A program made the position numbers and the translations under genes. The notes beneath the pieces are model-generated. The model did not search any database, had not been told where the DNA came from, and saw nothing but the letters and a program-made list of their open reading frames with translations. DNA of 30,496 nucleotides from Sphingopyxis macrogoltabida (GTDB lineage: Bacteria > Pseudomonadota > Alphaproteobacteria > Sphingomonadales > Sphingomonadaceae): contig NZ_CP012704.1 in assembly GCF_001307295.1 (NCBI RefSeq), positions 1 to 30,496 on the forward strand. The letters are read 5' to 3'. Shown one piece after another: positions 1 through 7,294 of the stretch; the first letter of the stretch is position 1, and the number at the start of each line of letters is the position of its first letter.

Positions 1-179
1 CTCTCCACTGGCGAACGCTGAAGGCACCCACCGCCGGTTTCGCCTGGCTTCTCTCGGAAGCCTCGCGGCCGGCAGGCCGCTCTGGTGACGGCGGTAGCCG
101 GCACGGATCGAAGGTGCATTGGCCGTGAGGCCAATTCCGCATTGCTCTTCTCAGGTCGACGGTTTTGGGTGAGTCCTGT
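1..179. other. Window edge, no recognised gene
   Basis: I see no convincing coding region here; all three plus-strand frames are interrupted or have no recognisable protein signature. There are short GC-rich inverted repeats, for example TTGGCC/GGCCAA around 118-135, and the segment leads into the AT-rich side of the replication origin. It may be the end of a neighbouring module outside the window. Confidence 0.4.
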
Positions 180-250
180 CGTTAAGAGATTCTGTTAAAT
201 AGGAATCGTTAAACAAGTTAAACCGCTCAAAAAGCGGAATCTTGCCTTGC
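180..250. other. AT-rich segment beside the iterons, possible DNA unwinding element
   Basis: The stretch is clearly richer in A and T than its surroundings and lies directly beside the iteron cluster, where a strand-opening region is expected in an iteron plasmid. It also contains a small hairpin, CCGCT/AGCGG at 223-237 with a five-base A-rich loop, which could instead act as a weak terminator. The unwinding role is inferred from position and composition only. Confidence 0.4.
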
Positions 251-274
251 TTATCAACTGCTTGCCGGACAGCC

Positions 275-359
275 CGGTGGGTGAAACCCCGTGATTCGGT
301 GTGTGATACCCCGATAGCGCGGTGGGTGATACCCCGACGCCAAGGTGGGTGAAACCCCG
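275..359 (+). repeat. Iteron array, first four copies (oriV)
   Basis: Four 17-bp direct repeats with consensus CGGTGKGTGAWACCCCG lie at 275-291, 297-313, 320-336 and 343-359 (the last starts AGGTG rather than CGGTG). Their starts are 22-23 bp apart, about two helical turns, as expected for initiator binding sites on one face of the DNA. They sit just beyond the 3' end of the replication initiator gene. Variation is limited to GGGT/GTGT and GAAA/GATA positions. Binding by RepA is inferred from family knowledge. Confidence 0.85.
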
Positions 360-394
360 AGACTCTGGAGCCGAAAAGGAGCCTCCCGCGCTAG

Positions 395-403
395 TTATCC
401 ACA
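395..403 (+). promoter_or_regulatory. DnaA box
   Basis: TTATCCACA matches the consensus DnaA-binding 9-mer perfectly and lies between the two iteron groups, supporting a DnaA-assisted origin here. Confidence 0.7.
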
Positions 404-463
404 GCCTGGCTGGTGGCTTCGGCATCGCCCGAAGCATGTCAGGGTTCAGGCAGCATCGCTGGC

Positions 464-510
464 CGGTGGGTGAAACCCCGATAGTTGGACTTGCGGTGTG
501 TGAAACCCCG
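464..510 (+). repeat. Iteron array, last two copies (oriV)
   Basis: Two further iterons, at 464-480 and 494-510, are followed by ATAG like the copy at 297-313. Their starts are 30 bp apart rather than 22-23. The last copy ends only five bases before the stop codon of the initiator gene. Confidence 0.85.
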
Positions 511-514
511 ATAG

Positions 515-1468
515 TCAGCGGCGGCCAGCAAGCCGGTCCATCTGTGCATCGACTTCCTCGGCCCGCTTGCGCTCGGCGTCGAAACGGGCGCGCCGCTCCT
601 CCTCGGCGCGCATTCTCTCGGCGAGTGCCAGTGCCTCGGCCTCGCCGCGGAGCCTGAACAACACGGCCGGGCTTTTGTCCGTCGTCTCGGTCAGCTCCAT
701 CGCATAGTCGGGGAGCTGGTCGGCCTCGATCACCCGCCGAAGCATCCGGTTGAACTCCTTGGGCTGGGCATCGCTGCCGGTCTTGTCGCGAAGTACCTCT
801 ACCCGGCAAGTCCACCCACCGCGCTGCGTGCCGGCGTGCTTTCGCGCGATACGATAGAGCGCCCGCTCCAGCCCTCCGGAGAGCAGGAAATAGTCGGGGT
901 GCATGGTGAGCAGCGACTTCTCGTTGACGATGCCCTCATAGACCCAATCCGAGAGGGTCAGCGTCATGCCGCGCGGCTGCTCCGTTTCGGCGTCGGTGTC
1001 GAAGGTCCAGCTGTCGAGCCAGTTGAAGCCAGCCTTCTGCCGGCGCTTCGTCGCGCGGATCGAAGTTGTGATCGAGGTCGTCTGGAGCCGGAGGAGCGCA
1101 GCTTGCAGCTCCTGATAGTCCCTGCCCCCTGTGCTGCGCTTGATCGCCCGCAGTAGGTCATAGGGCGTGGTTGTCAGCGTGCGGGGCAGATCGTTCAGCC
1201 CCTGCTGCTTCATGCGGTTGAGCGTGGACGCGGCCCATATCAGGATATCGGCGTCCCAGATCGTGGCCATGCCGTAGTCGGGAATGGCCTGGACGCGCAC
1301 CCAGGCCTCGCCATCCGGGCTGCGATACTCGATCGGCTTCAGCCGCTTGCGCTTCTGGAGCGAGAAGAACGGGCGCTCCATGACCTCCCGCTGGTCCTTG
1401 AGCGGAAGATCGCCGAGCGCCGGAATGAACAGGTCGAACTCGGGATTGGGATCACGCCGCTTGCTCAC
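515..1468 (-). CDS. repA: Replication initiator protein RepA (RPA family)
   Basis: This 317-residue protein is the plasmid replication initiator that should bind the iterons just downstream of its gene and recruit host replication proteins. The N-terminal and central sequence (FDLFIPALGDLPLKDQREVM, then the region around IPDYGMATIWDADILIW, and SDWVYEGI further on) is characteristic of the alphaproteobacterial replication initiator protein A family, a winged-helix initiator. The C-terminal ~50 residues are highly charged (ERMRAEEERRARFDAERKR) and probably form a coiled coil. Translation starts at GTG 1468, which overlaps the TGA of the upstream RHH gene in a GTGA junction, so it is probably translationally coupled to the parA-RHH genes. 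Family identity is confident; copy control is not visible. Confidence 0.9.
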   Translation of the reverse strand: MSKRRDPNPEFDLFIPALGDLPLKDQREVMERPFFSLQKRKRLKPIEYRSPDGEAWVRVQAIPDYGMATIWDADILIWAASTLNRMKQQGLNDLPRTLTTTPYDLLRAIKRSTGGRDYQELQAALLRLQTTSITTSIRATKRRQKAGFNWLDSWTFDTDAETEQPRGMTLTLSDWVYEGIVNEKSLLTMHPDYFLLSGGLERALYRIARKHAGTQRGGWTCRVEVLRDKTGSDAQPKEFNRMLRRVIEADQLPDYAMELTETTDKSPAVLFRLRGEAEALALAERMRAEEERRARFDAERKRAEEVDAQMDRLAGRR

Positions 1469-1797
1469 GGCGCGAACCTGGTGTGTCCCCGCTGGACCAA
1501 ATACTGGCGCAGCAACCGCTCGGTGATGACGGTAAGGGGCTCCCCGCCCTCCTCGACGCTGAGCTGGCGCAGTGTGCGGTGCATGTCTTCGGGAATGTGG
1601 ATTAGCACCGGCTTCTTGCCGGGATGGCTGCTGCGCCGGGCCGGTGCTGCCGGGGCCGACGTGTCCGCCGCACGCCGCGACCGACGCGGGACGGCAGGCT
1701 GCGGCGCGGGAGTTGCATCGGCAACGGGAGCCTGTGCCTGTGCCTCGGGCTCGTCATCGAAGATGCCGGCGAGCGCGGAAGATTTCTTCGCCATCAT
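1465..1797 (-). CDS. Ribbon-helix-helix partition protein (ParB/ParG-like)
   Basis: A small 110-residue protein with a flexible, Ala/Pro/Arg-rich N-terminal part (residues 1-60) and a C-terminal ribbon-helix-helix-like segment (about 61-101: PVLIHIPEDMHRTLRQLS followed by TVITERLLRQYL). This architecture, right after a small ParA, fits the centromere-binding partner of type Ib partition systems (ParG-like): the RHH dimer binds repeats and the disordered tail stimulates the ParA ATPase. The first ATG at 1797 overlaps the parA stop as ATGATG; the second ATG at 1794 is equally possible, as a GAGG motif lies just upstream of both. Its own stop overlaps the repA start. The likely DNA targets are the CTTAG-type repeats near parA. 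The exact family is inferred from architecture and context. Confidence 0.75.
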   Translation of the reverse strand: MMAKKSSALAGIFDDEPEAQAQAPVADATPAPQPAVPRRSRRAADTSAPAAPARRSSHPGKKPVLIHIPEDMHRTLRQLSVEEGGEPLTVITERLLRQYLVQRGHTRFAP

Positions 1798-2447
1798 CCA
1801 ACCTCGCTTACTTGCTTAGTCGTAAAGCCGCTTAGTCGCTTAGCCTCATCATAGGCGGCGCGCAACTCGGCCGCCGCCTTGCTGGCCGGGTCCGTCTCGG
1901 CGGCCGTTCTGCCGAGCGGCGTGGCCTTGTAGAAATCCTTGCGGAAGTGGAGGCGGCTGTCGAACATCGTCACGCCCTTCGCCGCGAAGCCGGCATGGGC
2001 CTCCTGCCCCTCCCCGCCCTGATGCGGAACCTGCGTCAGTATAACGGCGAACGGCGTGCCTGCCTGCTGCACCTGCTTGACGGTCTGCAACACCGAATGA
2101 ACGTCCAGCCCCCGCGGCGCGACAGGGATGATGACGAAATCCGCCTGCTCGGCTGCGAGCATGGCAATGTCCTTGGAGTTCGCCGGCGTGTCGATGATGA
2201 TGAGGTCGATCTTGCCGCTGCTGCGCCCGCGGGAGACGTGGAGCGGCAGACCGGCAACGCTGCTGTCCTTCACCATCACGTCGTCGTCGTCGCGGCGTTC
2301 GGACCAGTAGAGCGCCGATCCCTGGCGATCGTCGGCATCGAGGATAACGACCGACGCCCCCTCCCGCGCCGCCTCGACGGCGAATCCGGTTGAGAGGGTG
2401 GTCTTGGATTGCCCGCCCTTTTGCGCGATGACGGCCCATACTTGCAT
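1794..2447 (-). CDS. parA: ParA-family partition ATPase
   Basis: A 217-residue ParA/MinD-type ATPase that uses ATP-dependent DNA binding to segregate plasmid copies. The deviant Walker A lies at residues 10-17 and reads KGGQSKTT: both the signature lysine (K10) and the P-loop lysine (K15) are present, but serine replaces the usual second glycine of KGGxGKTT. The Walker A' region VVILDADDRQGSALYW (33-48) and the Walker B strand LIIIDTP (82-88) are present. The short length without an N-terminal HTH domain points to the ParF-like (type Ib) group. A good AGGAG lies upstream of ATG 2447. The 3' end overlaps the RHH gene, and the last ~15 codons contain CTTAG repeats matching the upstream control region. 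Confidence 0.9.
   Translation of the reverse strand: MQVWAVIAQKGGQSKTTLSTGFAVEAAREGASVVILDADDRQGSALYWSERRDDDDVMVKDSSVAGLPLHVSRGRSSGKIDLIIIDTPANSKDIAMLAAEQADFVIIPVAPRGLDVHSVLQTVKQVQQAGTPFAVILTQVPHQGGEGQEAHAGFAAKGVTMFDSRLHFRKDFYKATPLGRTAAETDPASKAAAELRAAYDEAKRLSGFTTKQVSEVG
1815..1845 (+). repeat. CTTAG repeat copy inside the 3' end of parA
   Basis: This 31-bp stretch matches 28 of 31 positions of 2495-2525, upstream of parA. It contains CTTAGTCGTAAAG followed by GCTTAGTCGCTTA. It lies in the parA coding sequence, within the codons for the C-terminal residues (RLSGFTTKQ). It is probably a second partition-protein binding site. Confidence 0.7.
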
Positions 2448-2460
2448 AGCTGCTGCTCCT

Positions 2461-2525
2461 ACTAAGCGGCTAAGCGACTTATAGAGCTTAGCCGCTTAGT
2501 CGTAAAGATGCTTAGTCGCTTAACC
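2461..2525 (-). promoter_or_regulatory. parA promoter overlapping partition operator/centromere repeats
   Basis: On the minus strand a -35 TTTACG (plus positions 2501-2506) and a -10 TATAAG (2478-2483) are separated by exactly 17 bp, which fits a sigma-70 promoter for parA-RHH-repA. The same DNA holds a perfect 14-bp inverted repeat, ACTAAGCGGCTAAG at 2461-2474 and its complement at 2487-2500, plus further CTTAGTCGCTTA units to 2525. Repeats lying across the promoter suggest autorepression by the RHH protein and probably centromere function. The promoter and repeats are seen; the binding is inferred. Confidence 0.7.
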
Positions 2526-2601
2526 AGGTTCGTCCTCAGTTCCGTCGCCGATCGGATCGTGGCGCATCGGGCCGTGCCCCTCAACCGGGCACAAAGGTGC
2601 A

Positions 2602-2993
2602 CCCGCTGTCTCCAGCCATTTGCGCGCAGTCGTCTACGCCAACCAGGCCACGGTCGTAATCGAGCCCACGGCCGACAGCCTCGCCCTGATCAGGACGGCC
2701 ACGCGCGCGGCCGCGGCGATGTGGCGCGACGGCTACCGCTACCAGAAGACCGGGATCGTACTGCTCGACCTCTATCAATCCGCGGGCCTGCCCGTGGCCG
2801 ACCTGTTCGCGTCGTTCGATCCGGAAAAATCCAAGGCGCTGATGGCGGCACTTGATCCGGTCAACGGCCGCTTTGGCCGCAACACCCTGCGACCGGGCGC
2901 TGTTGCGGCAACGCCGACCTGGGCATGCGACGGGGTAATCTGTCTCCCTGCTATACGACGCGGGAGACAGATTTTCTGCGCGTTCACACCTGA
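2602..2993 (+). pseudogene. umuC: umuC (Y-family DNA polymerase V subunit) 3' remnant, frameshifted
   Basis: Only the C-terminal part of a UmuC-like translesion polymerase remains. Signature sequences run in order: YANQATVVIEPTAD, WRDGYRYQKTGIVLLDL, then LFASFDPEKSKALMAALD and GRFGRNTLRPG. After PTW (codon TGG at 2920-2922) the frame fails. The expected continuation GMRRGNLSPCYTTRETDF is found one frame over, from 2922 to a TGA at 2991-2993. Adding a single G in the GGG run at 2921-2923 would join both halves as PTWGMRRGN, so a one-base deletion is the simplest explanation. The polymerase catalytic domain is absent and there is no start codon context. The neighbour is the partition region on one side and the defence island on the other, so this is probably debris from an earlier insertion. 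The fragment cannot be functional. Confidence 0.8.
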
Positions 2994-3017
2994 AAGCACC
3001 CTACCATAATGCATGCT

Positions 3018-3030
3018 ACATATATGTTGA
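3018..3030 (+). promoter_or_regulatory. Palindrome and possible promoter upstream of the HTH-GTPase gene
   Basis: ACATATATGT at 3018-3027 is a perfect 10-bp palindrome in a short AT-rich gap. It partly overlaps a TTGACG (3025-3030) that could be a -35 element, although no good -10 is obvious 17 bp downstream (CATACA). Since the next gene begins with an XRE-type HTH, this is a candidate operator for autoregulation. Weak evidence. Confidence 0.3.
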
Positions 3031-3077
3031 CGGATTTCGGTTAGGCGCGCATACATGCTGCATGAAGGAGATTGTGC

Positions 3078-5258
3078 ATGGGCGGTATTTCACATAGCGC
3101 GGTTCTCGCGCGCCTTAGAAGCGAGATCGGGGTAACGCAGGCGGCCTTGGCGACGGAGGCCGGCCTCGATCAAAGTCGGGTTTCCCGCATCGAAAAGGGG
3201 GAGGTGTCTTCCGAAGCGGAAGTCGAGAAGGTGCTCGATGCGCTGACGGCGCTCGGCTCTCCCCAGGCCCGGGCCTATAAAGAATTCATCGGCCGCGCGT
3301 GGGAGAACATCGCGCCGCCGAGCTTCTTCAACCCGCAGCGCGCATGCCTTGAAATAGCCGACGAGGCGCTTCGCGACATCGACACCTTCCTCGCCGATGA
3401 GAGCCGTCCCTGGCCGCTCCGCCGCCAGATCGAGCGGCATAAGGACACCCTCATCAAGGGGGCGAACTACCTTCAGAAGATGAACCACAACATCGCCTTC
3501 ATCGGGCCGATCGGCGTGGGAAAATCGACAGGTCTTAGCTTCCTCTTCGACCTTCTCGTGCCGCCGACGCTGGCCTCCAAGCCGATCGACCGGCCCGTCC
3601 TCGAAACAGGGGCGGGCGGCACGACCATTTGCGAGGTTCATATCAAGCGCGGGCCGGAATTCGGCATCAGTTTGCTGCCGATGTCTGAAACCGAGCTGCG
3701 CGACCTGGTGGCCGACTTCTGCGCCTCGCGTTGGGCGGTGCTGAAGGGCGAGCTGAAGGAGTCAGCCGATAACGCCGGGGTGAGCCGCGAGCATGACCGG
3801 GCGATCCGGAATATGTCGGGCCTAACGCGTCGCCGCTCCACCGAGAACGGCAAGATCGTCTATTTCGATCCGGTGAGCGATCTGGTCGCCTCCTGCGCGA
3901 GCGAAGACGAGTTCCGCACGCGGGTCCTGGAGTTGATGAAGCTGCCCGAGCGCACTCAAAGGGAACTCTGGTACGACAGCGTGACGCGGCAGCACCCGAT
4001 GGAATGGGTGATGAAGACCTTCCGCGAGGTAAACAACGGTCGTCTGGCCGACGTGTCGCTGCCGACGAGCATTGACCTGATCATTCCCGAGTTCGGCCGC
4101 AGCTTCGGCGAGCTGGAAATCAATGTCATCGACACGAAGGGCGTCGATGATGTGGCCGTGCGCGAAGACCTGGACCTCCGCCTCAAGGACCCCCGCACCG
4201 CGGTCGTGTTCTGCACCCGCTTCAACGACGCGCCGGGCGTGACGACGCGCTCCCTGCTGCAGCACATGCACGACACGTACTCGGAACCGGTGAATACGGG
4301 GAAAGTCTCGATCCTGGCGCTCCCGCGCACCGAGGAAGCGCGGGCCATGAAGGACGACGCGGGCGAAGTCGCGATGGACGATGCCGAGGGATATGCCTTC
4401 AAGCAGATGCAGGTGGAGAACGAGCTGGCGGCCGAGGATCTGGCCGGCGTTCCCATGGTCTTTTACAACGTGCAGTCGGACGACGCGGCGCCGGTGCGCG
4501 GCGCGCTGTTCGACCAGCTGAACCGTATGCGCTCCACGGTCGAGGCCCGCCTGTTCGACCTGTGCGCCGCTGCCGACGAGGTGATGAAGAACCACGAGGC
4601 GCAAGCCCTCACGGCGGCAATGGAGGAAGTAGCCGAAAGGCTGAACTCCTTTCTTGATGCTCACCCGGCGCTCCCGGCCCGTGAGCGTCATGCTTATACG
4701 GAGGCGCTGACGACGATCGGCGGGGTGCGATACGCCGCGACGCTGTGGGCGGCGACGCGCCGGAACGGCGAATATTCCGGGTTCAACATCATTCACAACA
4801 TCGGGGTGGGCGCGGCGAAGGATGCGCGGCAGCGCAGCGATCGGTGGTTCTCGTCGCTGAAGGACTACATCGCCGTCATGAAAGGCGACGAGGGGCTGCA
4901 GCTGGCGGAGAAGACGATCAGTCAGATGGAGCAAAGCGCGATCGCAACGCGCACCGCATTCCTGGAAGCGGTGCAGCGGGCGGGGATGGAAGTCTATCGC
5001 GGCCCCCTCTCCAGCGCTTCGATCTGGAGTCAGTGCGCGGCCGAATGGGGTGCGGGACCGGGCTTCAAGGGCCGCGTCGCAGGCAACCTGAAAACGTGGT
5101 TCGAAGACCGGGCCGATCTGAAAGACAAGCTGGAGGAGATTACGAACGTCCTCTGGGATCAGCTCGTCATCGCGCCGATGCGCCGCCTGGTGGCGGAGAA
5201 CGCGCCGGAAGCCGGGCTGGGTGGGAACGTGATCCCATTCCCGACGAAAGCTGCATAA
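3078..5258 (+). CDS. XRE-type HTH protein fused to a large P-loop GTPase-like domain
   Basis: This 726-residue protein begins with an XRE/Cro-type helix-turn-helix (about residues 4-60: VTQAALATEAGLDQSRVSRI). A large P-loop domain follows, with Walker A/G1 GPIGVGKST at 143-151, a TTICEV switch-like strand and a G3-type DTKG at 352-355. The long C-terminal half looks largely helical and ends in VIPFPTKAA. The pattern is dynamin-like or related to other large GTPases, but I see no clear NKxD specificity motif, so nucleotide choice is uncertain. ATG 3078 is chosen because AAGGAG (3065-3070) lies seven bases upstream. The DUF262/HNH gene follows after 28 bp, probably in one operon, suggesting a sensor or regulator coupled to a nuclease. 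Function in defence is inferred from context; no transmembrane segment is seen. Confidence 0.65.
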   Translation: MGGISHSAVLARLRSEIGVTQAALATEAGLDQSRVSRIEKGEVSSEAEVEKVLDALTALGSPQARAYKEFIGRAWENIAPPSFFNPQRACLEIADEALRDIDTFLADESRPWPLRRQIERHKDTLIKGANYLQKMNHNIAFIGPIGVGKSTGLSFLFDLLVPPTLASKPIDRPVLETGAGGTTICEVHIKRGPEFGISLLPMSETELRDLVADFCASRWAVLKGELKESADNAGVSREHDRAIRNMSGLTRRRSTENGKIVYFDPVSDLVASCASEDEFRTRVLELMKLPERTQRELWYDSVTRQHPMEWVMKTFREVNNGRLADVSLPTSIDLIIPEFGRSFGELEINVIDTKGVDDVAVREDLDLRLKDPRTAVVFCTRFNDAPGVTTRSLLQHMHDTYSEPVNTGKVSILALPRTEEARAMKDDAGEVAMDDAEGYAFKQMQVENELAAEDLAGVPMVFYNVQSDDAAPVRGALFDQLNRMRSTVEARLFDLCAAADEVMKNHEAQALTAAMEEVAERLNSFLDAHPALPARERHAYTEALTTIGGVRYAATLWAATRRNGEYSGFNIIHNIGVGAAKDARQRSDRWFSSLKDYIAVMKGDEGLQLAEKTISQMEQSAIATRTAFLEAVQRAGMEVYRGPLSSASIWSQCAAEWGAGPGFKGRVAGNLKTWFEDRADLKDKLEEITNVLWDQLVIAPMRRLVAENAPEAGLGGNVIPFPTKAA

Positions 5259-5286
5259 TAATCAACCACGAGGGGGCCTAAGAACC

Positions 5287-7194
5287 ATGGCGGGATCAAC
5301 GTTCCAGACTAATCCGATCGACCTTCAACGGCTGCTGGACGAATGCCATCGCGGCATCATCCAGCTGCCCGACTTTCAGCGGAGCTGGGTCTGGGACGAA
5401 GACCGCATCAAGAGCCTCATCGCTTCGATCTCGCGGGCTTTCCCGGTCGGCGCGCTCATGTCGCTCGATACGGGGGGGCCTGTGAATTTCAAACCTCGCC
5501 CGGTCGAAGGCGCGCCGCCCGAGGCCCGGCAAATGGCGCCGCAATCCCTCCTGCTGGACGGCCAGCAGCGCATGACGTCCCTCTATCAGGTGGCGTTGCG
5601 GGGCAAGGTTGTCGAAACCGTCACCCCGAAGAAGAAGCGTGTCAAACGCTGGTTCTACATCGACATCCGCAAGGCTATCGACGAGCTGGCCGACCGCGAG
5701 GAGGCGGTCGTCGGCGTGCCGGAAGATCGCATGGAGCGCACGGATTTCGGCCGGGAGGTCACGCTCGACCTCTCGTCGCCGGAGAAGGAATACGCGGCGC
5801 TGATGTATCCGGTGTCGCAGGTGTTCGATTGGGACAAGTGGCAAGACGGCTTCGACGACTATTGGGCCGGCGACGAGCACAAGGCGGTCCGCGAAGAATT
5901 CCGCGCCTTCAAGCGCCAGGTGCTCGAAAACTTCAAATACTACCGCGTGCCGGTGATCGCGCTCGACCGCTCGACCTCGAAGGAAGCGGTCTGCGTCGTG
6001 TTCGAGAAGGTGAACACAGGCGGCAAGGCGCTCGACGCCTTCGAGCTGGTCACGGCCATGTATGCCGCCTCGGGGCATGAACTCCGCAAGGACTGGTATG
6101 GCGATGAAAGCACCAAGGGGCGCCATCGCCGCCTCGCCGACACGCTACGCCCCGCGGATTCCGACGCCGGCATCCTGGCGGGCGTGGGCAACACGGATTT
6201 CCTGCAGGCGGTGTCCCTGTTCTACACGCGCGACAAGCGGCGTGCGGCCGAGCAGGCGGGTAAAGAGGGCAAGGAGCTTCCGGCGGTGTCGGGCAACCGC
6301 CAGGCACTGCTCGATCTCCCGCTCGACGCCTATAAGCTCTATGAAGCGCAAGTGGAGCAGGGCTTTGTACGGGCCGCCAAGTTCCTGCACATGCTGCATA
6401 TCTACCGCATTTTCGACCTGCCCTATCAGTCGCAGATTGTCCCCCTTGCGGCGATCCTCGCTGACATCGGCGACGCATGGGAGCACGAGGCCAATCGGTC
6501 CAAGCTGGTGCAATGGTACTGGAACGGCGTCTTCGGCGAACTCTACGGGTCGGCGGTCGAGACCCGCATCGCGCGCGATTTCATGGAGGTGCCACGCTGG
6601 CTGAAGGGCGGCCCGGCCCCTTCGACCGTCAGCGAAACGATGTTCCGGGCTGACCGCCTGAAAACGATGCGCATGCGACTGTCAGCCGCTTACAAGGGCG
6701 TGAACGCCCTACTGATGAAGGAGGGGGCGCAGGACTTCCGCTCCGGGCAGAGGTTCGATCACACCGTCTTCTTCGGCGAGAACGTCGACATACACCACAT
6801 CTTCCCGCAGGACTGGTGCAAGGCGCGCGGCATCAAGCCGGCCGTCTTTGATAGCATCATCAACAAGACGCCGCTGTCCTACCGCACGAACAGGATCATC
6901 GGCGGCGTGGCGCCGTCCGAATATCTCGGGAAGCTGGAGAAGGGCAACAACGCCAACCCGCCGATCAGCAGCGAGAAGCTGGACGGCTATCTGGCATCGC
7001 ACCTGATCGATCCGGCGATGCTCCGGGCCGATGCCTTCGAGGCCTTCATGGACGATCGGCAGAAGCGGCTGCTTGGCCTGATCGAGCAGGCGATGGGTAA
7101 GGCCGCCTACAAGGGCGACGTTCCGGAAGAGGGTGAGGATGTCGAGAGCGACGACGATACGGCCGAGGCCGAGCAGACGATCCCCTTGGCTTAA
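5287..7194 (+). CDS. DUF262/HNH protein, GmrSD-like nuclease
   Basis: A 635-residue protein with the two-part layout of GmrSD-type modification-dependent restriction enzymes. The N-terminal DUF262 (ParB-like nucleotidase) domain shows LPDFQRSWVW (from about 27) and LLLDGQQRMTSL with DGQQR at 91-95. The C-terminal region carries an HNH/DUF1524-like motif, VDIHHIFPQDWC, with the paired histidines at 503-504, followed by a conserved-looking NKTPLSYRTNRIIGG. The acidic tail (EEGEDVESDDDTAEAE) is unusual. In characterised GmrSD enzymes the N-terminal domain hydrolyses NTP and the HNH part cuts DNA bearing modified cytosine; the substrate here is unknown. A purine-rich GAGGGGG site precedes ATG 5287, and the gene lies 28 bp after the HTH-GTPase gene, so the two probably work together. 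Confidence 0.75.
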   Translation: MAGSTFQTNPIDLQRLLDECHRGIIQLPDFQRSWVWDEDRIKSLIASISRAFPVGALMSLDTGGPVNFKPRPVEGAPPEARQMAPQSLLLDGQQRMTSLYQVALRGKVVETVTPKKKRVKRWFYIDIRKAIDELADREEAVVGVPEDRMERTDFGREVTLDLSSPEKEYAALMYPVSQVFDWDKWQDGFDDYWAGDEHKAVREEFRAFKRQVLENFKYYRVPVIALDRSTSKEAVCVVFEKVNTGGKALDAFELVTAMYAASGHELRKDWYGDESTKGRHRRLADTLRPADSDAGILAGVGNTDFLQAVSLFYTRDKRRAAEQAGKEGKELPAVSGNRQALLDLPLDAYKLYEAQVEQGFVRAAKFLHMLHIYRIFDLPYQSQIVPLAAILADIGDAWEHEANRSKLVQWYWNGVFGELYGSAVETRIARDFMEVPRWLKGGPAPSTVSETMFRADRLKTMRMRLSAAYKGVNALLMKEGAQDFRSGQRFDHTVFFGENVDIHHIFPQDWCKARGIKPAVFDSIINKTPLSYRTNRIIGGVAPSEYLGKLEKGNNANPPISSEKLDGYLASHLIDPAMLRADAFEAFMDDRQKRLLGLIEQAMGKAAYKGDVPEEGEDVESDDDTAEAEQTIPLA

Positions 7195-7205
7195 ATGACA
7201 GGGAC

Positions 7206-7220
7206 GCCGCCTCCGGCGGC
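7206..7220 (+). terminator. GC hairpin after the DUF262 gene
   Basis: GCCGCC and GGCGGC form a perfect 6-bp stem with a 3-base loop 11 bases after the stop codon. No U-run follows, so it is a weak candidate for an intrinsic terminator separating this operon from the toxin-antitoxin pair. Confidence 0.3.
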
Positions 7221-7260
7221 AGGCTCGGCAGGGGGGTCCTGCGGGGTTGTATGGCGTAAC

Positions 7261-7289
7261 TTGACACCGAACGCTTATTTTGGTAGCAT
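7261..7289 (+). promoter_or_regulatory. Sigma-70-type promoter of higBA
   Basis: A consensus -35 TTGACA (7261-7266) is followed after exactly 17 bp by TAGCAT (7284-7289). The higB ATG at 7295 begins only five bases after the -10, so transcription would start at or next to the start codon, implying a leaderless message. HigA-type antitoxins usually repress such promoters; no clear operator palindrome was identified. Confidence 0.65.
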
Positions 7290-7294
7290 AGATC

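Noticed and set aside
275..510. Short regularly spaced repeats as a CRISPR array
   Set aside because: Repeats are 17 bp with only 5-6 bp between most copies, next to repA and a DnaA box; this is an iteron array.
195..815. Minus-strand frame across the iterons
   Set aside because: It overlaps the origin repeats and the 3' end of repA and encodes Arg/Pro-rich sequence without family features.
3822..4934. Minus-strand open frame of 370 codons opposite the GTPase gene
   Set aside because: No recognisable motif, no ribosome site, and complete overlap with a gene that has clear P-loop and HTH motifs.
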